A DNA stretch of 64,000 nt from Phenylobacterium sp. LH3H17 (GCF_024298925.1 NZ_CP101283.1:2795001-2859000), one strand, 5' to 3'. Positions 1 through 8,704 are shown, counted from the stretch's first letter. Translations and numbers: made by a program. Notes: a model not told the origin generated them from the sequence alone.

Positions 1-2
1 GC

Positions 3-872
3 GAGGAACAGAAGGCCCGCTTCCTTCCCGACATCGTCAGCGGCGCCAAACTCTGCTCCATCGCCGGGACGGAGCCAAACGCGGGATCCGACACCAGCGG
101 ATTCACCACCAGCGCTCAATTGATCGACGGCCAATGGAGGATCGACGGCGAGAAGGCGTTCATCACAAATCCCGGGACGGACATCAGCTCCTTCGCCCTT
201 GTCCTGGCGGTGACGGGTCAGCGCGACAGTGGCGCCAAGACCTTCACCCTCTTCCTCGTCCCCAATGGCGCGAGCGGCTACACCGTGGGCAAGGCGTATG
301 ACAAGCTGGGCTGGCGCTCGTCGGACACGCGACCCCTCTATTTCGACGGCTGTGAGATCGCGCCCTCCCTGGTGGTCGGCGAGGCGCACCAGGGCCGCCA
401 TATCCTCCATAAGGGTTACCAGCAGGCCCGACTGTTCCTGGCCGCTTCGTCGTTGGGCCTGGCGCAGGCCTGCCTTGACGAGTCGCTGGCCTACGCCAAG
501 CAACGGCGGGCCTTCGGCGTCACGCTCGGCGGCCTGCAGCTCGTGGCGCAGATGGTGGCCGAGATGGCGCTCAAGGTGGAAACGGCCCGCCTGCTCGTCT
601 ATCGCGCCGCCACGCTTTCGGACCAGGGCCAAGCCTCACTGAAGGACCTGGCGCTCGCCAAGTGGCACGCGACAGAAGTCGGCAACGAGGCCGCGAACCT
701 GGCCATTCAGGTGCATGGCGGTTGGGGGTTCATGCAGGACTGTCCCGTCTCCCGCTACCTGCGGGACAATCGAATTTGCACCATCGGCGACGGATCGAGC
801 CAGATCCAGCAGCTCATCGTCGCCCGAGAGCTGGGGCTGGAAGCCGCGTTCGGGCGTCGGCCCATCGCGTGA
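3..872 (+). CDS. Acyl-CoA dehydrogenase (5' truncated by window edge)
   Basis: Flavin enzyme that introduces the alpha,beta double bond into an acyl-CoA. The reading frame is open from base 3, so the N-terminal part lies outside the window; 289 residues are visible. The first visible residues contain the middle-domain motif GTEPNAGSD typical of the family. The C-terminal helical domain has the AYAKQRRAFG segment and the QVHGGWGFMQD motif, followed by RDNRICTIGDGSSQIQ, where the usual catalytic or substrate-contact region reads GDGSSQI. Its TGA overlaps the GTG of the enoyl-CoA hydratase by 4 bp, so the two are probably translated together. Chain-length specificity cannot be read from the sequence. 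Confidence 0.93.
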   Translation, partial: EEQKARFLPDIVSGAKLCSIAGTEPNAGSDTSGFTTSAQLIDGQWRIDGEKAFITNPGTDISSFALVLAVTGQRDSGAKTFTLFLVPNGASGYTVGKAYDKLGWRSSDTRPLYFDGCEIAPSLVVGEAHQGRHILHKGYQQARLFLAASSLGLAQACLDESLAYAKQRRAFGVTLGGLQLVAQMVAEMALKVETARLLVYRAATLSDQGQASLKDLALAKWHATEVGNEAANLAIQVHGGWGFMQDCPVSRYLRDNRICTIGDGSSQIQQLIVARELGLEAAFGRRPIA

Positions 873-1696
873 CAACTCCAGGCTCCTCGAGGGCGGTAGC
901 CTTCAGCTGGCCCGAGCCCCACATCGCCTTGGCGAAGCTGACGCGCGCCAGCGAGATGAACACCTTGACGCTGGAGCTTCTCGACGAGCTCGACAAGGCC
1001 GTGGACGAAGCCTTCCGCCATGGCGCGCGCGCCCTGATCATCACCGGGTCGGGCCGGGCGTTCTGTTGCGGGGCGCACCTGCGCTACTTCACTGACCCCG
1101 AGTCTCCGATCGGCGTTTCAAGCCTCTCGATCCGGGACAACTACCTCGCCCGCATCGCTAGGCTGTTCGACAAGCTCGAGACCATGCCCTTCCCGGTGAT
1201 CGCCGCAATCAATGGCTTCGCGCTCGGCGGGGGCTGCGAACTGGCCCTGTCATGCGACTTCCGGATCATGGCGTCTCAGGCGATCATCGGCCTGCCCGAG
1301 ACCCGCATTGGCGCAACGCCGGGCGCGGGCGGCGTTCAGAAGCTGCAGCGGTATGTGGGGCGGGGCAAGGCCCTGGAATGGATTCTTCTCGGCAGCCACC
1401 TTGGCGCAGAGGCGGCGGAGGACGCCGGGCTCCTCTTCGCCAGGACCGAGGCTGAAGACCTCATGCCCTGCGCATTGGCGCTTGCACGGCGCGTCGTGAG
1501 TCTCGCCCCCAACGCCCTGGCCCAGGCCAAGATGTCGCTTCATGTATCAGGCGACGTCGATCTGCGCACCGCGCGCCGCTATGGCCTGGAGGCCCTGTCG
1601 CTGCTGGTGGGTCAAGCCGAATGGCGAGAGGGCATGACCGCGTTCGCCGAGAAGCGCGCGCCTGACTTCTCGGGCCCCGGCGACTGGGGGCGCTGA
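869..1696 (+). CDS. Enoyl-CoA hydratase/isomerase family protein
   Basis: Crotonase-fold protein of 275 residues, expected to hydrate the enoyl-CoA made by the preceding dehydrogenase. The GTG start overlaps the upstream stop codon (GTGA), and the crotonase fold begins soon after it. Visible motifs are the first oxyanion-hole strand GRAFCCGAHLRYF and the second, AINGFALGGGCELALSCDFRI. The stretch IGLPETRIGATPGAGGVQKL carries the glutamate that acts as catalytic acid in hydratases of the family. Length is normal (about 260). It sits between an acyl-CoA dehydrogenase and a CoA-transferase/racemase-like gene with a 3-bp gap, which suggests one catabolic operon for a branched or aromatic acyl-CoA. 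The exact substrate is unknown. Confidence 0.92.
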   Translation: MTTPGSSRAVAFSWPEPHIALAKLTRASEMNTLTLELLDELDKAVDEAFRHGARALIITGSGRAFCCGAHLRYFTDPESPIGVSSLSIRDNYLARIARLFDKLETMPFPVIAAINGFALGGGCELALSCDFRIMASQAIIGLPETRIGATPGAGGVQKLQRYVGRGKALEWILLGSHLGAEAAEDAGLLFARTEAEDLMPCALALARRVVSLAPNALAQAKMSLHVSGDVDLRTARRYGLEALSLLVGQAEWREGMTAFAEKRAPDFSGPGDWGR

Positions 1697-1699
1697 GGA

Positions 1700-2932
1700 G
1701 TGTCCCCTCTCGACAGCTTCCTCGACGGCGTGCGCGTCATCGACTTGACCCGCCACCTGCCCGGCCCCCTTGCCACGCAGCTACTCAGCGACATGGGAGC
1801 CGAGGTCGTCAAGATCGAGCCCCCCGGCGGCGAGGAGATGAGGCAGATCGGGCCAGAGGGATCCAATGGGCGGTCCGTCTATTTCGACGCGGTCAACGCC
1901 GGCAAGATTGGCTTGCGGCTCGATCTTCGGGCTCCTGATGACCGCGCGACATTCCTGGAACTGGTGGAATGGGCCGACGTCCTGGTCCACTCCTTTCGAC
2001 CCGGCGTCATGGAGCGGCTGGACCTGGCCGACGCCATGCTCGCGGCGCGCAATCCCCGCCTCATCCGCTGCGCGATCACCGGCTACGGCGAGACCAGCCC
2101 CCTGCGCGCCGCGGCTGGGCATGACGCGAACTATCTCGCCTTGTCCGGCATACTGGACCGCAATGGTCAGGTGGGTCCCGCCTTTTTCGACCCACCGGTC
2201 GCCGACGTAACAGCCGGCCTCTTCGCCAATATCAGCATCCTGGGTGCGCTTCGTTCGCGCGACCGGACCGGGAGAGGTTTCCATCTGGACCTGTCGCTCG
2301 CCGACGCCGTGATGCCCCTGCAGGCCTTTCAGCTGACGGAGCTGGACCGGCTGGGGCACGTGCCCAAGCGTCAAGGAGAGCTTCTCAACGGGGGCGCCGC
2401 CTTCTACCAGATCTACGAGACCGCCGATCATCGTCACATGGTCGTGGGCGCTGTCGAACCCAAGTTCTGGGCGCGGTTCTGTCTGGCCGCCGGCCGGCCG
2501 GATTGGGTCGCTCGCCAGTCGGACCCGATGCCGCAAACGGACCTTCGGGCCGAGCTCGGCAGCTATTTCGGAGCCAAGACCCTGAGCGAGCTGCTGGCGA
2601 ACTTCGAAGCCATTGATTGTTGCGTCTCGCCGATACTCGACCTCCAGGAGGCGGTGGCCTCGGAGCATCACCGCACAAGAGGGCTGCTAAAGGTCGGCGA
2701 AGAGGGCCTGCAGGCCCTCTTTCCTGTCCTGGTGGACGAGATCGCCCCCTCCCCTCGCCCGTCGTTCCAGGAGGCCGACGGCGCCCGTCACATCCTGGAT
2801 GCGAGCTCGTCATGCCCGGCCCCGGATAGCCGACCGCGGCCGCCGCCAGAAGCAGGCTCGGCCGGCGAAGGGGATGGACACCGCCCGGGGGTCTTGCGGG
2901 CCGCAGCGCCGGCAGGCGACCGGCCCGCCTAG
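1700..2932 (+). CDS. CaiB/BaiF family protein, alpha-methylacyl-CoA racemase-like
   Basis: Family III CoA-transferase fold protein, 410 residues, GTG start 3 bp after the previous stop. The N-terminus has the family signature DGVRVIDLTRHLPGPLATQ. At residues 140-145 it reads GHDANY, which matches the GHDINY motif of alpha-methylacyl-CoA racemase, and D169 falls about where the second catalytic acid of that enzyme lies. I therefore favour a 2-methylacyl-CoA racemase over a CoA transferase. From about residue 366 the protein stops looking like the family and becomes a Pro/Ala/Gly/Arg-rich tail (PDSRPRPPPEAGSAGEGDGH). That suggests a late frameshift or a degraded 3' end. It would epimerise branched acyl-CoAs for the dehydrogenase upstream. 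Confidence 0.85.
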   Translation: MSPLDSFLDGVRVIDLTRHLPGPLATQLLSDMGAEVVKIEPPGGEEMRQIGPEGSNGRSVYFDAVNAGKIGLRLDLRAPDDRATFLELVEWADVLVHSFRPGVMERLDLADAMLAARNPRLIRCAITGYGETSPLRAAAGHDANYLALSGILDRNGQVGPAFFDPPVADVTAGLFANISILGALRSRDRTGRGFHLDLSLADAVMPLQAFQLTELDRLGHVPKRQGELLNGGAAFYQIYETADHRHMVVGAVEPKFWARFCLAAGRPDWVARQSDPMPQTDLRAELGSYFGAKTLSELLANFEAIDCCVSPILDLQEAVASEHHRTRGLLKVGEEGLQALFPVLVDEIAPSPRPSFQEADGARHILDASSSCPAPDSRPRPPPEAGSAGEGDGHRPGVLRAAAPAGDRPA

Positions 2933-3019
2933 AGCACTGTAGGATCGGGCATGGTCGCCGGCCCAGATCGCGATGCAGTTCAGGAATTCAGGTCGGCCAC
3001 AGGAGGACGGCGTCCGACC

Positions 3020-4078
3020 CTAGGGCGTCGATACGAAGTAATCATAGGCCAGGCGCGACACTTCGGCGATGGCGCGCTCCCTCGCCTCGCGCGGCTGGTC
3101 GCTCTTCTTGATGTAGGCGGCGATCACCAGCCGTCCACGGCCATTGGGAAGGGTCACGATCCCCACGGCGTTGACGCTTCCACCCATCGTCCCGGTCTTG
3201 TAGGCGACCCTGACGTCCTTCGGGAGCAGTCCAGGAATGCGCATCGGCCCGGTCTTGCAGCGCCCCATGATGTCGAGCAGCAGCTCCGTGCTTGGCGCCG
3301 ACAGGGCCAGACCGGTCGCGATCCTCGTGAGCAGGAGGGCCATGGCGTCGGGGGTCGAGGTGTCCCGCACGTCGTCGTCATAGGCAGGGTTTGGGTGAAT
3401 CGCCAGTTCCCAGAAATTGGGATTGCGCCGGGAGAGGTCTGCGATCGCCTGCTTGTAGGGACCGGGGCCAAGCCCGAAAAAGCCGCGCATGTGACCCAGG
3501 GTGTCGCGGTCCACCCGCTGATCCTCGATGTCCTGCGTCCTGAGCCAGGCCGTGACCGCGCCGGGACCGCCTGCCAGTTCCGTGAGCACGTCGGTGGCCG
3601 TGTTGTCGCTGTGAACCAGCATGAGCTCGATCAGGTTGGCCAGGGACATCGATAAGCCAGGGTGTGGAAAATTCGCGGCCAGCAGGCCTCCTGGGACCAC
3701 CTTGTCCGGTGCGACCAGAGTCATCTGCTCCAGGCTGAGCTCGCCTTTGTCGACCTTGGCCAGCAAGGCTCCGGCCAGTGCGATCTTGAACGTGCTCGCC
3801 ATCGGAAACCGCTCATCGCCCCGGATCGACATGTGACGGCCCGTTTCGATATGCACGATAGAAACGCCCATGACGCCATCTGCCAAGGCGGCCAGGCGGT
3901 TCAACTCGGTCAGGACGGCCTCCTGTCTCACGGCCTTGCCTTCCTTCGAGGGGCGGGTTGTGGCCTCAGCCGCCAGGGCCCCCGGACCCGCGACGCAGAC
4001 GGCAAGGCCGATACAGGCGGCCAACGCCAGTGTTCTGAAGCCCATCGCGCTCAGTCCCATTGTTACGAACCTTCGCAT
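3020..4078 (-). CDS. Class A beta-lactamase-family serine hydrolase, expanded omega loop
   Basis: Predicted exported hydrolase of 352 residues. The ATG at 4078 gives a signal peptide (MGFRTLALAACIGLAVCVAG, Ala-rich cleavage site). The active-site triad of class A enzymes is present: S95-T-F-K98, S157-D-N159 and K304-T-G306. The RDTSTP segment that follows the omega loop in class A enzymes is also there. The distance from SDN to the WE pair (W223-E224) that best matches Trp165-Glu166 is about 31 residues longer than in TEM-type enzymes, so the omega loop is enlarged or E166 is missing. An upstream in-frame start would overlap the preceding gene. It lies 10 bp downstream of the DUF35 gene. Antibiotic hydrolysis is possible but not proven. 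Confidence 0.85.
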   Translation of the reverse strand: MRRFVTMGLSAMGFRTLALAACIGLAVCVAGPGALAAEATTRPSKEGKAVRQEAVLTELNRLAALADGVMGVSIVHIETGRHMSIRGDERFPMASTFKIALAGALLAKVDKGELSLEQMTLVAPDKVVPGGLLAANFPHPGLSMSLANLIELMLVHSDNTATDVLTELAGGPGAVTAWLRTQDIEDQRVDRDTLGHMRGFFGLGPGPYKQAIADLSRRNPNFWELAIHPNPAYDDDVRDTSTPDAMALLLTRIATGLALSAPSTELLLDIMGRCKTGPMRIPGLLPKDVRVAYKTGTMGGSVNAVGIVTLPNGRGRLVIAAYIKKSDQPREARERAIAEVSRLAYDYFVSTP

Positions 4079-4088
4079 TAGCTCACGG

Positions 4089-4556
4089 TCAGGAAATCTC
4101 GTAGTGGAAGTCGGTGATACGGCCTTCGGGATCATCCCGGAAGCGCACGTCCACCCGCGCCCCGGGCTGGAGCTTGGCCGCGGCGGCCGGGACATCAGAC
4201 AGGTCAAGGCCGCGCACGAAATTCAGCAGGGCCGTGCTCGCCCCCTCAAGCCGCACATAGGCGATGGCGTAAGGTGGCGGCGGCAGGTGGTCGAAGGCGG
4301 CCGTCACGATGGTGGCCGCCTCGATGACCCCGCGATGACCAACCTCCACCCAGCTGTCGCAGCGCTCAAAACTGCTTTCGCAATAGGCGCGGGGCGGGAC
4401 ATAGGCGATCCCCGATTTGCTGCATCTTGAGGCCAGGATCTTCCGCTCGCGAAGCGCATTCAGGAACTGCGATGCGACAAGGCCCGCAGAATAGTTGTAG
4501 CGGACGTGCCATTCGCCCGGGATGATCACATCGGCCTGGGGGGTAAGCTGGTTCAT
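4089..4556 (-). CDS. DUF35 / Zn-ribbon and OB-fold acyl-CoA-associated protein
   Basis: Small accessory protein of 155 residues in the DUF35 family. Such proteins bind acyl-CoA through an OB fold and partner thiolase-fold enzymes (Ltp2/ChsH2 aldolase, BbsAB and archaeal thiolase/HMG-CoA synthase complexes are known cases). The N-terminal half has the rubredoxin-like knuckle, but only three cysteines are visible (C45, C59, C66). The position where the first CxxC would place its second Cys is Ser48, so metal binding may be weak or lost. The C-terminal half (from about residue 78) has the OB-fold pattern ending PGARVDVRFRDDPEGRITDF. It lies 22 bp downstream of two consecutive thiolase-fold genes, with which it likely forms a complex. 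Confidence 0.85.
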   Translation of the reverse strand: MNQLTPQADVIIPGEWHVRYNYSAGLVASQFLNALRERKILASRCSKSGIAYVPPRAYCESSFERCDSWVEVGHRGVIEAATIVTAAFDHLPPPPYAIAYVRLEGASTALLNFVRGLDLSDVPAAAAKLQPGARVDVRFRDDPEGRITDFHYEIS

Positions 4557-4578
4557 CAGAAATTCCTCGCAGGTTGGT

Positions 4579-5766
4579 TCAGGCGTCGTCCGAGAGGACG
4601 GTGCACGTGAAGAATTGAGTGGAGCCGCCGATGGCCGTGGCGAGGGCGCGATGGACCCCGCTCACCTGATTGTCCCCCGCTCGTCCCATGACCTGGGCCG
4701 CAGCCTCAATGAAGCGGACCAGCCCCGTGACCCCAATCGGGTTCGTGCAGAGCGTTCCGCCCGACGGATTGACCGCGACGCCTCCGCCTTGAAGATCCAG
4801 TCCCCCGGCGTCGCTGATCGCGGCCGCCCGGCCGGCGGCGCAGAAGCGCAGCGCCTCCAGCTGCGGAAACTGAAACGAACTGAAGGGATCGTAGAGCTCG
4901 ACGACCTGGATTTCCCGCCAGGGATCGATGACGCCCGCCTGTCGATAGGCGGCCTGGCCAGCCATCCAAAAGCCGTCATGATCGGCGAACTCGGTGTCGG
5001 ACCAGAGCCCGAGGCGATCGCCCATGAACACCGTGTGGGATATGGCGCTCCGGCCGGTGACGAAGGCGGGCCTGGCGCATTGCCGAGCGGCGATCTTCTT
5101 GTTGGTCATCACCACCGCCGCCGCGCCGGAAGAGCGCGGGCAGATGTCGAATTTCTTGAATGGCCATGCGATGCGCCGCGAGGTCATGACGTCCTCGATG
5201 GAGATCTCGCCCTTCAGATGCGCGTAGGCGTTGCCCACCGCGTTGCGACGCGCCCGGACCGCCACCCTGGCGAACTGTTCCTCGCTGACACCATATCTGG
5301 CCATGTACCGCTGGGCCGCCAGGGCCGTCATGGTGATGGTGTTCAGGGCGAAGTCCTGTTCGTAGAACGGATCCCAGATCAGATTGAGGATGTGCTGGGC
5401 GTCAGGGGTCTCGGCCACTCGATCGGCGCCCACCACGAGAACGGTGTCGTAGACACCCGAGCAGATGAAATCGCAGGCGGCCTGGGCGGCGGAGCCGCCC
5501 GTCGCGCCGCCCGTGTTGATGCGCATGAAGGGCTTGTCCGCGCCCCAGACATGAGCATTGGCCCACCTGTCGACGTCGTTGACGCCCATGAATTCGGTCG
5601 GCGCCATGGAGAAGACGATGGCGTCTATGTCGTCGGGGGTCATTCCCGCGTCATCCAACGCGATCTTGGCCGCTGCCTGAGCGAGCTCGACATAGGTCTT
5701 GTCGGCGTGGTGGATGCGGTAGGGTGTTTGCCCCACGCCGATGACAGCTGCGGTCTCGCGCGCCAT
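4579..5766 (-). CDS. Thiolase-fold protein lacking Cys/His catalytic residues (possible aldolase subunit)
   Basis: 395-residue protein of the SCP-2 thiolase superfamily, starting at MARETAAVIGVGQTP (ATG 5766, one base after the upstream stop codon). The N-terminal thiolase segment reads INTGGATGGSAAQAACDF, where true thiolases have a nucleophilic Cys just before the AxG; here it is Gly/Thr. The C-terminal NPSGGTLCTNPIGVTGLVRF motif has Asn where the catalytic His of the usual GHP motif is expected. Loss of the thiolase Cys is known in Ltp2-type retro-aldolases that work with DUF35 partners. With the neighbouring DUF35 and second thiolase-fold gene, an aldolase or structural subunit is more likely than a classical thiolase. 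Inference only. Confidence 0.85.
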   Translation of the reverse strand: MARETAAVIGVGQTPYRIHHADKTYVELAQAAAKIALDDAGMTPDDIDAIVFSMAPTEFMGVNDVDRWANAHVWGADKPFMRINTGGATGGSAAQAACDFICSGVYDTVLVVGADRVAETPDAQHILNLIWDPFYEQDFALNTITMTALAAQRYMARYGVSEEQFARVAVRARRNAVGNAYAHLKGEISIEDVMTSRRIAWPFKKFDICPRSSGAAAVVMTNKKIAARQCARPAFVTGRSAISHTVFMGDRLGLWSDTEFADHDGFWMAGQAAYRQAGVIDPWREIQVVELYDPFSSFQFPQLEALRFCAAGRAAAISDAGGLDLQGGGVAVNPSGGTLCTNPIGVTGLVRFIEAAAQVMGRAGDNQVSGVHRALATAIGGSTQFFTCTVLSDDA

Positions 5767-5767
5767 T

Positions 5768-6874
5768 CTAAACTCCCTCAAAGATGACGACCGCATGGCC
5801 TTGCTGGGCGAAGCCGTGGCATTCATGCGCCGCGGCGAAGCTGCCGGCCTGAAGGCGACCGCCGCGCGGAACAATCGCTTCGGCGGCGTTGATCAGGCCC
5901 ATGCAGAAGTAGGGATGCTGGGCGAAGCAGCCTCCCGAGCGCGAGATCGACTCAGGCGCCGCCGCCGGAAGAGCCCGGCGGAACGCCAGGTCGTGATAGG
6001 CCGTGGGAGCGTCGATCTCGATGGCGGCCAATTGACCGAGCTGCTCAAGCCCGGCGCGGCCAAGGGCCGCGGAAAAGGCGCCACGAAATCCGCTCAACCC
6101 CGAGAGGCGCTCGAACCCGAGTTCGTACCGCTCCATACGGCTTCCCACCCCCGCGATTCTCGCGAGCGGCCGCAAGGCGGGCCGGCGCCGGAGCCATTCT
6201 CCCGAAACCAGCACAAAGGCGGCCGCGCCATCGGTGAGAGGGGCGCAATGACCTTCCCGCAAGGGCGCGGCGAGGTAGGGCGTGCCGGCGATGATGTCGG
6301 CGTTGGTCAAGGGGGAAGGGACAGTCCCCGGATGGCCCACGGCGCGGGAACGCGCCGCCGCAGCGGCGGCGGCGACCTCGGCCTCAGAGAGGCCGAACGC
6401 CTTCGACACCGCCTGCGCGAAGAGACCGTCTGCGATAGTCATGTTGAGCCCCACGGGCCGAGTGAAGAACGGCTCACATCGCATCCTCATGACGTCTTCG
6501 ACCGGCGCCTCCGAGGTCTTGCTCCAGCTGACCACGATCCCGGGATCACTTGATCCGGCGGCGGCCCTGGCCGCGCCGAGAATGAGAGCGTCCAATCCAC
6601 CGTTGGCGCACTTGATCTCGTCGCGAAGGTGAGCGCCCGCGGGTGCGGCCAGCAGCATGCCGGATATGCTTCGACCATCGAGCTCGTCACACCCGGCGAT
6701 GGTGACGCCCTGAAGGTCCCGCCGCGCGATCTGGGCGCTGTCGAGAGCTGCCCGGGCGGTGTCGAACACCACCTCCTCCAGACGTTTTCCAGACAGCCTC
6801 ACTGCGGCCGGGTGGACCGCGTAACCAAGCACATAGACGTCCAAAGCCCGCCTCCCACTCGCCTCGATCAGCAC
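5768..6874 (-). CDS. Thiolase-fold protein with retained Cys and His
   Basis: 368-residue member of the thiolase superfamily with a GTG start. In contrast to its downstream neighbour it keeps a cysteine in the nucleophile segment (KCANGGLDALIL) and a His in SGGCFAQHPYFCMG. It also has a terminal ECHGFAQQGHAVVIF resembling the family's last glycine-rich strand. It is the first gene of the minus-strand set thiolase-like, thiolase-like, DUF35, beta-lactamase, with a 1-bp gap to the next gene. One degenerate and one intact subunit plus DUF35 suggests a hetero-oligomer that cleaves or forms a C-C bond in a CoA ester. It is transcribed divergently from the acyl-CoA dehydrogenase at 6962. Confidence 0.85.
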   Translation of the reverse strand: MLIEASGRRALDVYVLGYAVHPAAVRLSGKRLEEVVFDTARAALDSAQIARRDLQGVTIAGCDELDGRSISGMLLAAPAGAHLRDEIKCANGGLDALILGAARAAAGSSDPGIVVSWSKTSEAPVEDVMRMRCEPFFTRPVGLNMTIADGLFAQAVSKAFGLSEAEVAAAAAAARSRAVGHPGTVPSPLTNADIIAGTPYLAAPLREGHCAPLTDGAAAFVLVSGEWLRRRPALRPLARIAGVGSRMERYELGFERLSGLSGFRGAFSAALGRAGLEQLGQLAAIEIDAPTAYHDLAFRRALPAAAPESISRSGGCFAQHPYFCMGLINAAEAIVPRGGRLQAGSFAAAHECHGFAQQGHAVVIFEGV

Positions 6875-6877
6875 TTA

Positions 6878-6893
6878 CTTACTCATGAGTTAG
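6878..6893. promoter_or_regulatory. Palindromic operator candidate between divergent acyl-CoA genes
   Basis: The 87-bp gap between the GTG at 6874 (minus) and the ATG at 6962 (plus) holds the perfect palindrome ACTCATGAGT at 6881-6890. Two further flanking pairs extend it after one mismatch. TetR and FadR-type regulators of acyl-CoA genes commonly bind sites of this kind. No adjacent regulator gene is visible, so the binder is unknown. Confidence 0.45.
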
Positions 6894-6961
6894 ATAACTG
6901 TCTATGTGGTTTTTACAGCCCATGCTAACCGGATCGAAAACCCCTGAAGAGGCTCACACCC

Positions 6962-8704
6962 ATGACCTTCCGCGCCCCGGTCCGCGATCTCGCGCTCGCC
7001 CTACGGACCGCCGGTCACCCGGCCCTGGTCGGCCAGGCCTTCCCCGAGCTGGACGACGACACCGTCGCCGCGGTGTTGGAGGCCGCGGGGGCCTTCGTGG
7101 AAAGCGAGTTGGCGCCCCTGAACCGCAAGGGCGACCAGGTCGGCGCGCGCTTCGAGAACGGCGTGGTCAGCGCCGCGCCGGGCTTCGCCCAGGCCTACCA
7201 GGCCTTCGTGGCCGGCGGCTGGAACTCGCTGTCGGCCGATCCCGAGCACGGCGGCCAGGGCCTGACCAAGGCCATGGAGCTGGCCGTCTTCGAGATGGTC
7301 CACGCCTCCAACATGGCCTTCGGCCTCTGCCCCATGCTCACCCAGGCCGCCATCGAGGCCCTCGACCTGCACGGGACCGAGCGCCAGAAGCGGCTCGTCC
7401 TGCCCAAGCTGGTCTCCGGCGAATGGACCGGCACCATGAACCTGACCGAGCCCCAGGCCGGTTCGGACCTGGCCGCCGTCACCACCCGGGCCGAGCCCGA
7501 CGGCGAAGGCGGCTACCGCCTGCACGGTCAGAAGATCTTCATCACCTGGGGCGACCACGACGCCGCCGACAACATCTGCCACCTGGTGCTGGCCCGCCTG
7601 CCCGACGCCCCGCCCGGCGTGAAGGGCATCTCGCTCTTCCTGGCCACCAAGCGGCTGGTCGAGGACGACGGCAGCCTGGGGATCGCCAACGACCTGCGCG
7701 CCGGGTCGATCGAGCACAAGCTGGGCATCCACGGCTCCCCCACCTGCGTCATGCTGTTCGAGGGCGCCAAGGCCGAGCTGGTCGGCGAGGTGAACAACGG
7801 CATCGCCCATATGTTCGTGATGATGAACGCCGCGCGCCTGCAGGTCGGCGTCCAGGGCGTGGCCATCGCCGAGCGCGCCTTCCAGCAGGCCCTGGCCTTC
7901 AGCCAGGAGCGCCGCCAGGGCCGCGCGGCCTGGTCCGCTGACGGCTCGATCTACGGCCACCCCGACGTGCGCCGCACCCTGCTGCTGATGAAGGCCAAGA
8001 TCGAGGCCGCCCGCGCGATCTGCCTGACCACCGGAGTCTGCGCCGACCTGGCCCGGCTGGCGCCCAGCGAGGCCGAGCGGACCACCGCGCGCCAGCGCCA
8101 GGAGCTGCTGACCCCCATCGCCAAGGCCTGGTCAACCGACGTCGGGGTCGAGGTCGCCTCGCAGGGCGTGCAGGTCCACGGTGGCATGGGCTTCATCGAG
8201 GAGACCGGCGCGGCCCAGCACTATCGCGACGCCCGCATCGCCCCGATCTACGAAGGCACCAACGGCATCCAGGCCATCGACCTCGTGGGCCGCAAGATCC
8301 CGATGGAGGGCGGCGGTGTCATGGACGCCCTGTGCGCGGAGATGCACGCCACCGTCGCGGACCTGGCCGCAACGCCGGGCCTGGAGGCGGTCGGGGCGCG
8401 GCTCGACGCCGGGATCGCGGCCCTGGAGCGGGCCACCGACTGGCTGCTGCAGAACAAGGGCCCCAACGCGCTCACGGCGGCGACGCCCTACCTGAAGCTG
8501 GCCGGCGACGTGATCGGCGGCTGGATGCTGGCCCGCCAGGCGCTCGCCACGGCGGCCGGGTCCGACGACTGGTCGCGGAGCAAGTCCGCCCTCGCCCGCC
8601 TCTATGCCGGCCAGGTCCTGGCCCAGGCGCCCGGTTTGGCGGACGGGGTGATGGACGGCGCAGGCGACCTGGAAAGCGTCACCGCCCGGGCTCTCGGGGT
8701 TTAG
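6962..8704 (+). CDS. Acyl-CoA dehydrogenase, large DmdC/FadE5-like type
   Basis: 580-residue FAD enzyme, the longer class of acyl-CoA dehydrogenase with an additional C-terminal domain (3-methylmercaptopropionyl-CoA dehydrogenase DmdC and FadE5-like proteins are about 585-610). Motifs: N-terminal AFVESELAPLNRKGD, middle-domain NLTEPQAGSDL, GQKIFITWGDHD, then VQVHGGMGFIEETGAAQHYRDARI. APIYEGTNGIQAIDLVGRK contains the catalytic glutamate of this subfamily. The ATG follows an RBS-like GAAGAGG. It oxidises an acyl-CoA in beta-oxidation. Codon use is strongly biased to G/C in third positions, stronger than in neighbouring genes. It is single-gene, divergent from the thiolase-like set. Confidence 0.93.
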   Translation: MTFRAPVRDLALALRTAGHPALVGQAFPELDDDTVAAVLEAAGAFVESELAPLNRKGDQVGARFENGVVSAAPGFAQAYQAFVAGGWNSLSADPEHGGQGLTKAMELAVFEMVHASNMAFGLCPMLTQAAIEALDLHGTERQKRLVLPKLVSGEWTGTMNLTEPQAGSDLAAVTTRAEPDGEGGYRLHGQKIFITWGDHDAADNICHLVLARLPDAPPGVKGISLFLATKRLVEDDGSLGIANDLRAGSIEHKLGIHGSPTCVMLFEGAKAELVGEVNNGIAHMFVMMNAARLQVGVQGVAIAERAFQQALAFSQERRQGRAAWSADGSIYGHPDVRRTLLLMKAKIEAARAICLTTGVCADLARLAPSEAERTTARQRQELLTPIAKAWSTDVGVEVASQGVQVHGGMGFIEETGAAQHYRDARIAPIYEGTNGIQAIDLVGRKIPMEGGGVMDALCAEMHATVADLAATPGLEAVGARLDAGIAALERATDWLLQNKGPNALTAATPYLKLAGDVIGGWMLARQALATAAGSDDWSRSKSALARLYAGQVLAQAPGLADGVMDGAGDLESVTARALGV

